Shown here piece by piece: positions 1-7,712 of a DNA stretch of 47,181 bases. The notes under the pieces are model-generated. The model was not told the origin of the DNA, made no database searches, and saw nothing but the letters and a program-made list of their open reading frames with translations. Source of the stretch: Deltaproteobacteria bacterium (lineage in GTDB: Bacteria; Myxococcota_A; Polyangia; JAAYKL01); NCBI GenBank assembly GCA_016936575.1, contig JAFGXQ010000078.1, positions 1 to 47,181 on the forward strand. Direction: 5' to 3'. The translations under genes were made by a program, and so were the position numbers. The stretch's first letter is position 1, and each line of letters opens with the position of its first letter.

Positions 1-4
1 AGGG

Positions 5-154
5 TTATACCCTCCTCAGGATGGGTTCTTCAAAACGCCAGACCCAAACTGTTTTTTCAGCCGATGCATCCGGCTCAAGCTGTTTCAAACATACCAACAC
101 CTCGAACAGCTCGGAATCAGCATGTGTTCTTTTTTTATAACATTTTGTTGTCAT
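5..154 (-). CDS. possible small hypothetical protein (49 aa)
   Basis: An uninterrupted leftward frame runs from an ATG to a TAA and encodes 49 residues, with charged and hydrophobic stretches such as ELFEVLVCLKQLEPD and VWVWRFEEP that look more like protein than random translation. No Shine-Dalgarno sequence is visible before the ATG, and I recognise no family. It lies divergent from the MutS-like gene. It could be a genuine small protein, the tail of a decayed gene, or chance. Confidence 0.3.
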   Translation of the reverse strand: MTTKCYKKRTHADSELFEVLVCLKQLEPDASAEKTVWVWRFEEPILRRV

Positions 155-389
155 TCGATATTTTTCTGAAATTGTTTTAGGGATACTTCAGGGGCAAGGG
201 GGATTTCGACGCGAGTAGCAAAAGTCCATATTTTCCTTTTACAACGCCCCCGAAAGAGGTCGGGGGTTCGGTTTTCGCGATTGCCCCGAGGTTTGTGCAC
301 AGGGCACCGGAAAGTTCATCGGAACATTTTGTTTTTGTGAATGTCCCAACTACAATGTAGTGATTGTGACAAAAAAAGCGACGAATCAG
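155..389. promoter_or_regulatory. intergenic region with a stem-loop and a dyad
   Basis: No gene is seen here. It holds a perfect 7-bp stem (CCCCCGA / TCGGGGG, 6-nt loop, 247-266) without a following T-run on either strand. An 11-bp dyad CTACA-a-TGTAG lies at 350-360, inside a 13-mer (ACTACAATGTAGT) that recurs with one mismatch upstream of the GH94 gene. The region presumably contains the promoter of the MutS-like gene. Confidence 0.3.
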
Positions 390-1997
390 ATGAAACAAAT
401 ACCCGACCTGCTGAATCACGACCCGGTGATTCCCCCAAAACTGCTCAGTTATCAAAAAGGCCTCGGATATGCGTTTGCCACCGGAGACTCCGCCGGGGCG
501 TTGCGTCACCTGCTTGATGATGCCCCTGTGGCGGAATCCTCATTTGACGCCGAAAATTTTGCCGGAGACCTGTTTGTTGATGAAATGATCCGAAAATGTT
601 TTCAGATTCAACTAAAAAAATGGACCTCCTCGTCAAATATCCATTATTTCAAACGCCTGCTGTGTCATCCGCCCAAAGCGCATGAATCCACCCTGTTCCG
701 CCAGGATATTCAACGCGAATTACTCGAAAACGAACCCTATCAGAAAGAGTTTCGTCGCCTGTACCGTGCGATGGTGGAGCTCCGCGACGAATTCGACAGT
801 CAAGGGGTGATGGGGCCCATGTTTTTCACTCGCCGTCGCATCGATATTCTCACCGATGTAAAAGATGTAATCGATTTGGCGGCCGCCGGCTTCAAAGGTG
901 CATCTTCAGGCCTCTCCCGCATTTCCGGCTGGGCAAAAGAACTTCAGCAGACCGACGGGTTTTCAAAGCTGTTCGATTTTTTGAATTACGAAAACAACCT
1001 GGCCACCGTGAAGCTTGAAATCGGTGTGGCGGCGGACGGAAGCGTGCGACGGTTCAAAGTGCTGGAATTGTCAGAAAACCGGAAAAACCGATTTCATCAG
1101 CACCCGGTCAAACGTTTTTTTGTGAAACTGGCCATGCTTCTGCGGGGCTATCGCGTCAGCAGCGAAGGGCTCGTTGCTCGTTGGGTTGAAGACGTGTTTG
1201 AAACCCTGGCACCGGATTTTGCCTATTTCATAGGCCTCATCGGCGATATGGAATTTCACCTGGCCGGACTGCACTTTTCGGACCTGGCCCGGAAGCACGG
1301 CCATCGTACGTGCCTGCCCACCTTCATCGACAAGAATTCGAAATCCGGCCGCTGCATAGAGCAACTGTTCAATCCGCTGCTGCTCGAAGAAGACTCGCCG
1401 GCGGTGCCGTGTCACTTGTGCGCGCGGCGGCAGGACGCCATTGTGATCATCACCGGACCGAACTCCGGCGGTAAAACGAGGTTGCTGCAGGCGATTGCGC
1501 TCTCCCAGCTGATGGGACAGACGGGGCTTCCCGTGCCCGCCGCATCCGCTCAGATCCACGAAGTTACCGGTCTGTTTGTCACGCTGCTCGACTGGAGCAA
1601 AGCCGACCAGAAAGAGGGTCGCCTGGGCACCGAGTTGCTGCGCATAAAAAGTGTATTCGAAAAGGCCACTGCCGGGTCGCTGGTGGTGCTCGATGAATTG
1701 TGTTCCGGAACCAATCCCCAGGAAGGCGAGGAAATCTTTCACCTGGTGATTTCGCTGCTGCGGGAGTGGACGTTTGAGTCATTCATTTCAACCCATTTTC
1801 TGCGTTTCGCACAGCAGCTTGAACAGGAAGACAAGCAGCTGGACCTGGAATTCCTGCAGGTGGAACTCGACGATGCGCATGTTCCCACCTATCAGTTCAT
1901 TCCCGGGGTGGCCGATACCTCGCTGGCCACCCACACCGCAAAACGCCTGGGCATCACGCGAGATGAACTGCTTCGGTTGATTCAACGAAAAGAGTAG
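390..1997 (+). CDS. MutS-family ATPase (domain III/V only)
   Basis: The C-terminal half is a MutS-type ABC ATPase: Walker A GPNSGGKT at residues 356-363, Walker B LVVLDE near 431-436 followed by a CSGTNP signature-like loop, and a conserved STHF near 470. The N-terminal ~340 residues resemble the helical lever/core region. The mismatch-recognition domain of MutS and the Smr domain of MutS2 are absent, and at 535 aa it is far shorter than MutS (~850). Such stand-alone MutS-V ATPases occur in many bacteria, and most have no known function. GTG codons lie upstream in frame at 360 and 366; I prefer the ATG at 390. A lipoprotein phosphatase follows after 45 nt, probably co-transcribed. A role in DNA structure handling is inference. 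Confidence 0.85.
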   Translation: MKQIPDLLNHDPVIPPKLLSYQKGLGYAFATGDSAGALRHLLDDAPVAESSFDAENFAGDLFVDEMIRKCFQIQLKKWTSSSNIHYFKRLLCHPPKAHESTLFRQDIQRELLENEPYQKEFRRLYRAMVELRDEFDSQGVMGPMFFTRRRIDILTDVKDVIDLAAAGFKGASSGLSRISGWAKELQQTDGFSKLFDFLNYENNLATVKLEIGVAADGSVRRFKVLELSENRKNRFHQHPVKRFFVKLAMLLRGYRVSSEGLVARWVEDVFETLAPDFAYFIGLIGDMEFHLAGLHFSDLARKHGHRTCLPTFIDKNSKSGRCIEQLFNPLLLEEDSPAVPCHLCARRQDAIVIITGPNSGGKTRLLQAIALSQLMGQTGLPVPAASAQIHEVTGLFVTLLDWSKADQKEGRLGTELLRIKSVFEKATAGSLVVLDELCSGTNPQEGEEIFHLVISLLREWTFESFISTHFLRFAQQLEQEDKQLDLEFLQVELDDAHVPTYQFIPGVADTSLATHTAKRLGITRDELLRLIQRKE

Positions 1998-2042
1998 TGC
2001 ACGACAAGCCGATTGGAAGTACAACCTCCCCTGGAGGTGGGA

Positions 2043-2678
2043 ATGAACCGTTCCGTCACAGCAATAAAACCGACATTAATGACCGCGGGGCAACCTTTTC
2101 TGTACAGTGCTGTCTGTATTTTTGCACTGTCCGTTCTGGCGTATGGATGCCGTGCCCCCGCTGTACCGCCGCAAGATCGTCCTGCCGAATGGGCCGCACC
2201 GAAAACAGTTGCCGGCGTTAAAAATTTTCATCAGTTGAACGACCATCTGTTTCGCGGTGCCCAACCCACTGAATCCGGATTTCACGCGCTCAAGCGAATG
2301 GGCGTAAAGACCATTGTGAACCTTCGCAACTTTCACAGCGACAAAGACGGAATCGCAGAGGCCGAACTGAACGGAGTATTTCACGTGGTGGAAATACCGA
2401 TGGACGCGTGGAATGTGACAGAGGCAGAAATCGTAACTTTTTTAAAGGTCGCCGCCGACCCAACAAAGCAGCCGCTGTTTTTTCATTGCAAGCACGGCTC
2501 TGACCGCACCGGTACCATGGCGGCCGCGTATCGAATTGTGGTGGAAAACTGGTCAAAAAAAGACGCACTGGCCGAGATGACACAGGGCGGATTCGGGTTT
2601 CATCCCATCTGGCGAAATCTCCCCCACCTGATAGAAGACCTTGATGTCGCATCTATACGTGCGCAACTGAACCGCTGA
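2043..2678 (+). CDS. dual-specificity/tyrosine phosphatase-like lipoprotein
   Basis: A 211-aa protein with an N-terminal hydrophobic segment ending in AYGC (probable lipobox), so it is likely anchored in a membrane facing the periplasm. The mature part has the cysteine-phosphatase P-loop HCKHGSDR, with nucleophile C149 and R155, followed by TGTMAA as in DSP/PTP-like bacterial phosphatases. Upstream FRGAQPT and VKTIVNLR match the start of the DUF442/DSP-type fold. An in-frame start exists 30 nt upstream, but the ATG at 2043 follows a strong Shine-Dalgarno (GGAGGTGGG). It probably forms an operon with the MutS-like gene. The substrate is unknown; it could be a phosphoprotein, phosphoinositide or polyphosphate. 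Confidence 0.85.
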   Translation: MNRSVTAIKPTLMTAGQPFLYSAVCIFALSVLAYGCRAPAVPPQDRPAEWAAPKTVAGVKNFHQLNDHLFRGAQPTESGFHALKRMGVKTIVNLRNFHSDKDGIAEAELNGVFHVVEIPMDAWNVTEAEIVTFLKVAADPTKQPLFFHCKHGSDRTGTMAAAYRIVVENWSKKDALAEMTQGGFGFHPIWRNLPHLIEDLDVASIRAQLNR

Positions 2679-2718
2679 ATTTGGACCGCTGAATTCGCGA
2701 GCGAATCCCTTCAAAAAA

Positions 2719-2763
2719 GTGCAAAACACTGTGGCGTTCAGTATTTGCACGAATTCCTTTTTG
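2719..2763 (+). terminator. probable intrinsic terminator stem-loop
   Basis: GTGCAAA-AC-ACTG (2719-2731) pairs with CAGT-A-TTTGCAC (2739-2750) around a TGGCGTT loop, and is followed by GAATTCCTTTTT. It lies just beyond the phosphatase stop and before the next kinase gene, so it probably ends the MutS/phosphatase transcript. The T-run is 7 nt from the stem, so the strength is uncertain. An operator function for the kinase gene is an alternative. Confidence 0.45.
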
Positions 2764-2778
2764 ATCTACGATTAATAT

Positions 2779-4560
2779 ATGCAATCACTGTTTTCATCGG
2801 AACCCTCTTCGGAAGCGACACTCGAGGCGCTGAAGCAACGAAACGAAGCGTTGACCACCCTGTTGAATGTCAGCAAAAATGTCAGCGGCACGCTCGATGT
2901 TCAGCGTGTACTGCAGGAAACCGTGGACGGCGTGTCCCAACTGTTCGATCTGGGATCGGCAGCGATTTATATGCGCGAAGAAGGTGAACTTCGATTGGCG
3001 GCGACGTTTCCGCCCCTTCCCCCCGATTTTCCCGAAGTCATGCGCCAGTCACCTGTGGAAGAGCATTCCATGATCGCTGCATCGATGAAATCCCGAATGC
3101 CGTTGCTCGTTCCGGATGTGCGGGAACGAGAGGTGACTGCGTCTGAACGGGTGGTCATGACCCAGCGCAACCTGCGCACACTGCTGTTCGTTCCACTGAC
3201 TATCGATGACGAGGTGATTGGTGCGTTTATTGTGGGATCTATCGAGCACCCCGTCGAAATTTCGCCGTTTGAAATCGACTTGGCGGTTACCCTGGGAAAC
3301 CTGGCTTCTCTGGCAATAAAAAACGCCCGTCTGTTCAACGAACGAACCCAGTATGCATCACAGCTCGAAAAATCAATTCACGACCGCAAAGAAGCAGAAG
3401 CCGCTCGGGAAAAACTGCAGACCGAACTGTTTCAGGTACAGAAACTCGATGCTGTCGGGCAGTTGGCCGGCGGAGTAGCGCACGATTTCAATAATCAGCT
3501 CAGCGGCATACTGGGTTACGCAGACCTGCTGCGGCTGAAAATAGCCGACGAAAAACAGCAGAAGTATGTATCCAACATCATCACGCTGGCGGAACGCTCC
3601 GCATCGCTCACCCGACAACTGCTGGCATTTTCACGAAAAGGTCCGCTGCAAAGAGAAGAAGTCGATATTCACGAGGTGATAAAAGAAGTCGTAAGCATGC
3701 TGGCCCATACCATTTCGCGAAAAATTGAACTGTCCACCACACTGGAAGCCGCGACACCCGTTACCATCGGCGACGCATCGCAAATCCAGAACGCATTGCT
3801 GAATCTCGCGTTGAACGCCCGGGACGCCATGCCCAACGGGGGCAAGCTGATTTTTTGCACGTCATCGAAAAAATGGGAAACCACAAACGCGTTCGGTGAG
3901 GGATTTTCTCTGCAGCCCGGCGCATATGTGCACGTGGAGGTGCGGGACTCCGGAACCGGGATTCCACAGGACACGATGATGCGAATGTATGAACCGTTCT
4001 ACACCACCAAAAATCGGGGCGAAGGCACGGGAATGGGGTTGGCTGCGGTGTACGGAACCATGAAGTCCCATCAGGGGGCGCTGGATGTGGAAAGTGAACT
4101 CGGGAAAGGCACCGCGTTTCATCTGTACTTCCCCACACATGTGCCGGGAGACGCTCCGAAAAAAATCGATTCGCATGTGGTTGCTGTTCCTGCGGGGGAG
4201 GAAATTCTGGTGATTGACGATGAAGAGCTGGTGGCGCACGCAACATCAGAATATTTGACCCGCGCCGGGTATGTTTCCCATTGCCACACCGACAGCGTGG
4301 AGGCGCTGGCGTTTTTTAAAAAAAATCACGGGTCGATTTCCCTGGTGGTGACCGATATAATGATGCCTGGAATGAGTGGTGCCGAATTGTATCGAGAGAT
4401 ACAGAAGATTGCGCCGCAAATGGGAGTGGTGTTTGTTTCGGGGCATAGTTTGCACACAGATATTGAGTCAATTCTGTCAGAGTCCGGCACCGCATTCATT
4501 CAGAAGCCGTTTCGAAACGACGCGTTGGTGACACTGGTGGCCCAACTGCTGCATCGATAA
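2779..4560 (+). CDS. GAF-domain hybrid histidine kinase with C-terminal receiver
   Basis: A 593-aa soluble sensor kinase. A GAF domain covers about residues 20-185, a short coiled linker follows, then HisKA with the H-box GGVAHDFNNQL (phospho-His H235). The HATPase domain has an N-box (NLALNARDAM), G1 (DSGTGIP) and G2 (GEGTGMGLAAVYG). The C-terminal receiver (about 475-593) has acidic DDEE, phospho-acceptor D526 in TDIMMPGMSG, and the lysine in QKPF. No transmembrane segment is seen, so it senses a cytoplasmic signal. No Shine-Dalgarno precedes the ATG. TTGCAC (2745) and TACGAT (2767) would place transcription start at or near the ATG, so a leaderless mRNA is possible. No cognate output gene is adjacent. 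Confidence 0.9.
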   Translation: MQSLFSSEPSSEATLEALKQRNEALTTLLNVSKNVSGTLDVQRVLQETVDGVSQLFDLGSAAIYMREEGELRLAATFPPLPPDFPEVMRQSPVEEHSMIAASMKSRMPLLVPDVREREVTASERVVMTQRNLRTLLFVPLTIDDEVIGAFIVGSIEHPVEISPFEIDLAVTLGNLASLAIKNARLFNERTQYASQLEKSIHDRKEAEAAREKLQTELFQVQKLDAVGQLAGGVAHDFNNQLSGILGYADLLRLKIADEKQQKYVSNIITLAERSASLTRQLLAFSRKGPLQREEVDIHEVIKEVVSMLAHTISRKIELSTTLEAATPVTIGDASQIQNALLNLALNARDAMPNGGKLIFCTSSKKWETTNAFGEGFSLQPGAYVHVEVRDSGTGIPQDTMMRMYEPFYTTKNRGEGTGMGLAAVYGTMKSHQGALDVESELGKGTAFHLYFPTHVPGDAPKKIDSHVVAVPAGEEILVIDDEELVAHATSEYLTRAGYVSHCHTDSVEALAFFKKNHGSISLVVTDIMMPGMSGAELYREIQKIAPQMGVVFVSGHSLHTDIESILSESGTAFIQKPFRNDALVTLVAQLLHR

Positions 4561-4669
4561 AAAGGTACCACAATTCCACTTTATCCTTGCGATTGTATGT
4601 ACTTCCATTACATAGTATCGTCGCGAAAACAGAACGTACTCTTTAATAGATGCCGCAGGAGGCCCAAAA

Positions 4670-5173
4670 TTGACTGAGTCTAAAAAAGAGGAAAAAAAAC
4701 AAGCATCGGATGAACCGAAAAACGAAAAACGGCGAAAATTTTTACTGGCCGCAGCCGGTGGTGTCGGCGTTGCCTGGGTAGGTGCCGCAGCGTATCCGGT
4801 CTACAAGTACCTCGCGCCGCAACCCGTTCCCGATCCGTTCGGTGAAGACGGTAAAGCGCTGGTCGACAAAATCAGCCCCGCCGATGTGGCGCGCCCGGGC
4901 ACCGGAAAAAACGGCGGATATGCGTCGCGGGGCATTATCGTATTGCGCAACGGGGACGGCGACTTGAAGGCGTTTGACTCCAAATGCACCCACGCCGGCT
5001 GCAATGTCGAATTTCAGGGAGACAAAATTCACTGTAACTGCCACGGCGGCAACTATGACCTCACCGGTAAAAACATCTCCGGCCCGCCGCCGAAACCGCT
5101 GACTGAACTGAAGGTATTCGAGCAAGACGGCGCGCTGTACGTATCGCGACTGGAACCTGAAAAAAAGGGCTGA
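4670..5173 (+). CDS. Rieske iron-sulfur protein, Tat-exported
   Basis: This is the Rieske subunit of a cytochrome bc/b6f-type complex. The 167-aa protein has a charged N-terminus, a twin-arginine-like signal (RRKFLLAAAG) and an anchor helix. The cluster motifs are CTHAGC (C106, H108, C111) and CNCHGG (C122, C124, H125), followed by YD. C106, H108, C122 and H125 should ligate the [2Fe-2S] cluster, with C111-C124 as disulfide. The residue after HG is Gly rather than the common Ser, which in characterised Rieske proteins goes with a lower midpoint potential, so a menaquinol donor is plausible. The start is TTG, supported by AGGAGG 8 nt upstream. It is the first gene of a four-gene operon; cytochrome b begins 3 nt after the stop. 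Confidence 0.93.
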   Translation: MTESKKEEKKQASDEPKNEKRRKFLLAAAGGVGVAWVGAAAYPVYKYLAPQPVPDPFGEDGKALVDKISPADVARPGTGKNGGYASRGIIVLRNGDGDLKAFDSKCTHAGCNVEFQGDKIHCNCHGGNYDLTGKNISGPPPKPLTELKVFEQDGALYVSRLEPEKKG

Positions 5174-5176
5174 CCA

Positions 5177-6289
5177 ATGGACACACAACAGACTCATATT
5201 CCAAAAGAAGCCGAAGCCGCGCTGCCGCCGGCGGACAGCCGCATGGGGAAATTTTACCGGGCGCTGCTCAAGCGGTACCCCATCTGGCCGGTGATTCAGT
5301 TTTTCATGGGCAAAAAAGTTCCCGAGCACAAACACTCCGCATGGTACATGCTGGGCGGCATCGCGTTGTTCCTGTTTTTGATTCAACTTGTCACCGGGGT
5401 GTTGCTGATGGTGTATTACAAACCCGGTCAACCCTGGGCGTCGGTCAATCGCATCGTTATGGAAGTACCCTTCGGCGCATTGATTCGCAGCATCCATCAC
5501 TGGAGCGCCAACCTGATGATTCTGACACTTTTTCTGCACATGTTCTCCACCCTGTTCATGAAGGCCTACCGGCCGCCGCGAGAGGGAACATGGATCACCG
5601 GATTCATATTGCTGACACTGGTCACACTGTTCGGCTTTTCCGGGTACCTGCTGCCCTGGGACGACCTGGCCTTTTTCGCAGTGCGCATCGGGGTATCTGA
5701 AATGGAGAAGCTCCCCGTACTCGGCACCTTTGCGGCGGATCTGGCGCGGGGCGGCCCTGACGTCAGCATGGAAACCATCGGGCGGTTCTACGCGCTTCAT
5801 GTGGTTATCCTGCCGTTGCTGGTTTTAGCGCTGATTGCGCTGCACCTGCTGTTCGTACAGATTCAGGGCGTCAGCGAACCCGACACCTTCGCCGCACTTC
5901 CTTTGGAAAAGAAAAAATACCGCAAATTTTTCTCTGATTTCATGATTGGCGAAATCCCGGTTTGGCTGTTCATGTTCGGTCTTCTCATTGCATTGAGCGC
6001 CGCCGCGCCGCGGGGGCTGGCGCCGGAAGCCAACCCGATGGGCGCTGCGCCGGAGGGAATCAAACCCGAGTGGTATCTGCTGGCGCCGTATCAGGCATTG
6101 AAACTGTTTCCCGGCAAATTGGAACTGGTGGGAATGGCCATCATGGGGCTCGGTCCCCTGCTGGTGATTGCGCTGCCGTTCATCGATAAAAATGTACCCA
6201 CCGATAAGCGGGGCGAAATGATCACCCAAATGGCCATTGCCGGCCTTATCGGGTTTCTCGGCATGACCATTTGGGGTCTGTTGTCATAG
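5177..6289 (+). CDS. cytochrome b of a Rieske/cytochrome b complex (b6-type, fused to subunit IV-like part)
   Basis: A 370-aa polytopic haem b protein. Helix-B ligands are H107 and H121 (spacing 14) and helix-D ligands H208 and H223 (spacing 15). The 15-residue spacing is characteristic of b6-type rather than bc1-type cytochrome b. The stretches RSIHHWSANL, GYLLPWD and FYALHVVILPLL align by eye with cytochrome b6. The C-terminal third has the quinol-site motif PEWY and then GKLELVGMAIMG, matching subunit IV, so both b6f polypeptides are fused here. The cysteine that binds the extra haem in b6f (FYCxGG region) is not present; the sequence there is AWYMLGG. It oxidises quinol and passes electrons to the Rieske protein. 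No cytochrome c1 or f gene is present in the operon. Confidence 0.93.
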   Translation: MDTQQTHIPKEAEAALPPADSRMGKFYRALLKRYPIWPVIQFFMGKKVPEHKHSAWYMLGGIALFLFLIQLVTGVLLMVYYKPGQPWASVNRIVMEVPFGALIRSIHHWSANLMILTLFLHMFSTLFMKAYRPPREGTWITGFILLTLVTLFGFSGYLLPWDDLAFFAVRIGVSEMEKLPVLGTFAADLARGGPDVSMETIGRFYALHVVILPLLVLALIALHLLFVQIQGVSEPDTFAALPLEKKKYRKFFSDFMIGEIPVWLFMFGLLIALSAAAPRGLAPEANPMGAAPEGIKPEWYLLAPYQALKLFPGKLELVGMAIMGLGPLLVIALPFIDKNVPTDKRGEMITQMAIAGLIGFLGMTIWGLLS

Positions 6290-6317
6290 AAAGAATCGTG
6301 AGGAGAGGAGAACTGAG

Positions 6318-7712
6318 ATGAATTATCCCGTATGGAACTTTCCGATACTCGGCGGTTCTTTGGTTGTAGCGATTATCGCCATTATTCACATATTGATTTC
6401 GCATCTGGCCATCGGCGGCGGTGCATTTCTGGCCGTTGCCGAAATATGGTCAAACAAAATGGCCGATGGCGAGCGCATCCGCAAATGGCTGCACAAATTC
6501 GCCACCTTTTTTCTGGTGTACACCACCGTGTTCGGCGCCATCACCGGCGTGGGAATCTGGTTTTCGATTCAGTTGGCAAGCCCCGAGGCCACCAGCCTGC
6601 TGATTCATCAGTTTGTGTTCGCCTGGGCCACGGAATGGGTTACCTTCATCGGTGAGCTGACTGTCCTGTACCTGTACTATTACGGATGGAACAGCAACAG
6701 CCGCCGTATGCAGGTATTTCTTGCGGTCGCCTACTTTGTGATTGCATGGTTCAGCCTGTTTATCATCAACGGTATTCTGACATTCATGCTGACCCCCGGT
6801 GCGTGGACCCTTGAAAACAAAGACATCGCCGCCGGCTTCTTCAACCCGGGGTACTTCCCGTCCTTGTTTATTCGCACGCTCACCATGTTTTTAATCGCCG
6901 GTCTGGCCGGTATTCTGGTGGCGACGCAAATCAAAGACGACGAGGCGTTTAAAACCAAAATTATCCGATTCAGTGCCAAGTGGGTGATTCCCGCAGCCAT
7001 ACTGGTTCCCGGACTGGTGGTGTGGTATTGGTTCACACTTCCCGAATCCACGCTGGCGTTCTACGACGCGGGTATGGTGGGGGTGGACGGCGGAAAAATG
7101 GAAGGTCTGGCCCGTTTCTTCTGGTTGGCGGTAACCTCCGGCGCATTGATTGTGATGGGGGCATCGGTGGCCGCATGGAAACCCAAGGCGGTTCACCTGG
7201 CAACGGCAATTTCGCTTTTGCTGGTTGCTCAGGTGGGTATCATGGGCGCGGAATTTTTCAGAGAAATGGCGCGAAAGCCGTATGTTATCAGGGGCGTTTT
7301 ATACTCAAACGCCCTGTGGCAGCACAATGCTGAAAACAGTGCATATATGAATCGGCCGTATCTTTCTGAAGCCAAATGGAACCCCGAAATCGAAGAGATG
7401 AGCGCGGAACACGGGGAATGGATATACCGGCTGCAATGCGCCACCTGTCATACCCTCGACGGATATCGAGATTTGACGTACCGCACGCGCAACTGGACCC
7501 CGGCATTCGGTGTACGCTTCATTGAAAAACTGGACGAACAGAAAGTAATGCCTCCGTTTCAGGGCACGCTGAAAGATCGCGCCGCACTCACGGCGTACTT
7601 TCTCAATATCCACGGCAACCCCGTAACGCCCGCGCAGGTGCTTGAGTTATACGAACAGGAAGAGCGCGCCAAAGCAGCAGCGATGAACGCCAACCCCAAG
7701 GAGGCCAACTGA
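6318..7712 (+). CDS. cytochrome bd-like subunit (CydA superfamily) with C-terminal haem c domain
   Basis: A 464-aa protein with about eight transmembrane helices and a C-terminal domain with CATCH (C374, C377, H378) and a later Met-Pro-Pro (MPPF). Helix 1 aligns with CydA: H24-ILISHLAIG matches E. coli H19-FLFVPLTLG, the haem b595 ligand region. Two glutamates, E106 and E113, fall where CydA has E99/E107 (spacing differs by one). REMARKPYVIRGVL resembles the GRQPWxIxxVL motif of bd oxidases. The stretch matching the haem b558 ligand H186 reads FIRTLTMF, with Arg in place of His, and there is no Q-loop. Phylogenomic studies describe bd-superfamily families lacking the quinol site. The haem c domain should be periplasmic. 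A strong Shine-Dalgarno (GAGGAGAGGAG) precedes it. Confidence 0.8.
   Translation: MNYPVWNFPILGGSLVVAIIAIIHILISHLAIGGGAFLAVAEIWSNKMADGERIRKWLHKFATFFLVYTTVFGAITGVGIWFSIQLASPEATSLLIHQFVFAWATEWVTFIGELTVLYLYYYGWNSNSRRMQVFLAVAYFVIAWFSLFIINGILTFMLTPGAWTLENKDIAAGFFNPGYFPSLFIRTLTMFLIAGLAGILVATQIKDDEAFKTKIIRFSAKWVIPAAILVPGLVVWYWFTLPESTLAFYDAGMVGVDGGKMEGLARFFWLAVTSGALIVMGASVAAWKPKAVHLATAISLLLVAQVGIMGAEFFREMARKPYVIRGVLYSNALWQHNAENSAYMNRPYLSEAKWNPEIEEMSAEHGEWIYRLQCATCHTLDGYRDLTYRTRNWTPAFGVRFIEKLDEQKVMPPFQGTLKDRAALTAYFLNIHGNPVTPAQVLELYEQEERAKAAAMNANPKEAN

Noticed and set aside
247..266. Rho-independent terminator upstream of the MutS-like gene
   Set aside because: The stem is good but no T-run follows on either strand, so I list only the stem-loop within the intergenic region.
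4742..5800. 352-codon minus-strand open frame opposite the Rieske and cytochrome b genes
   Set aside because: It overlaps two clearly recognisable respiratory proteins on the other strand, and its translation is low-complexity in His, Gln and Arg with no family. It is a shadow frame.
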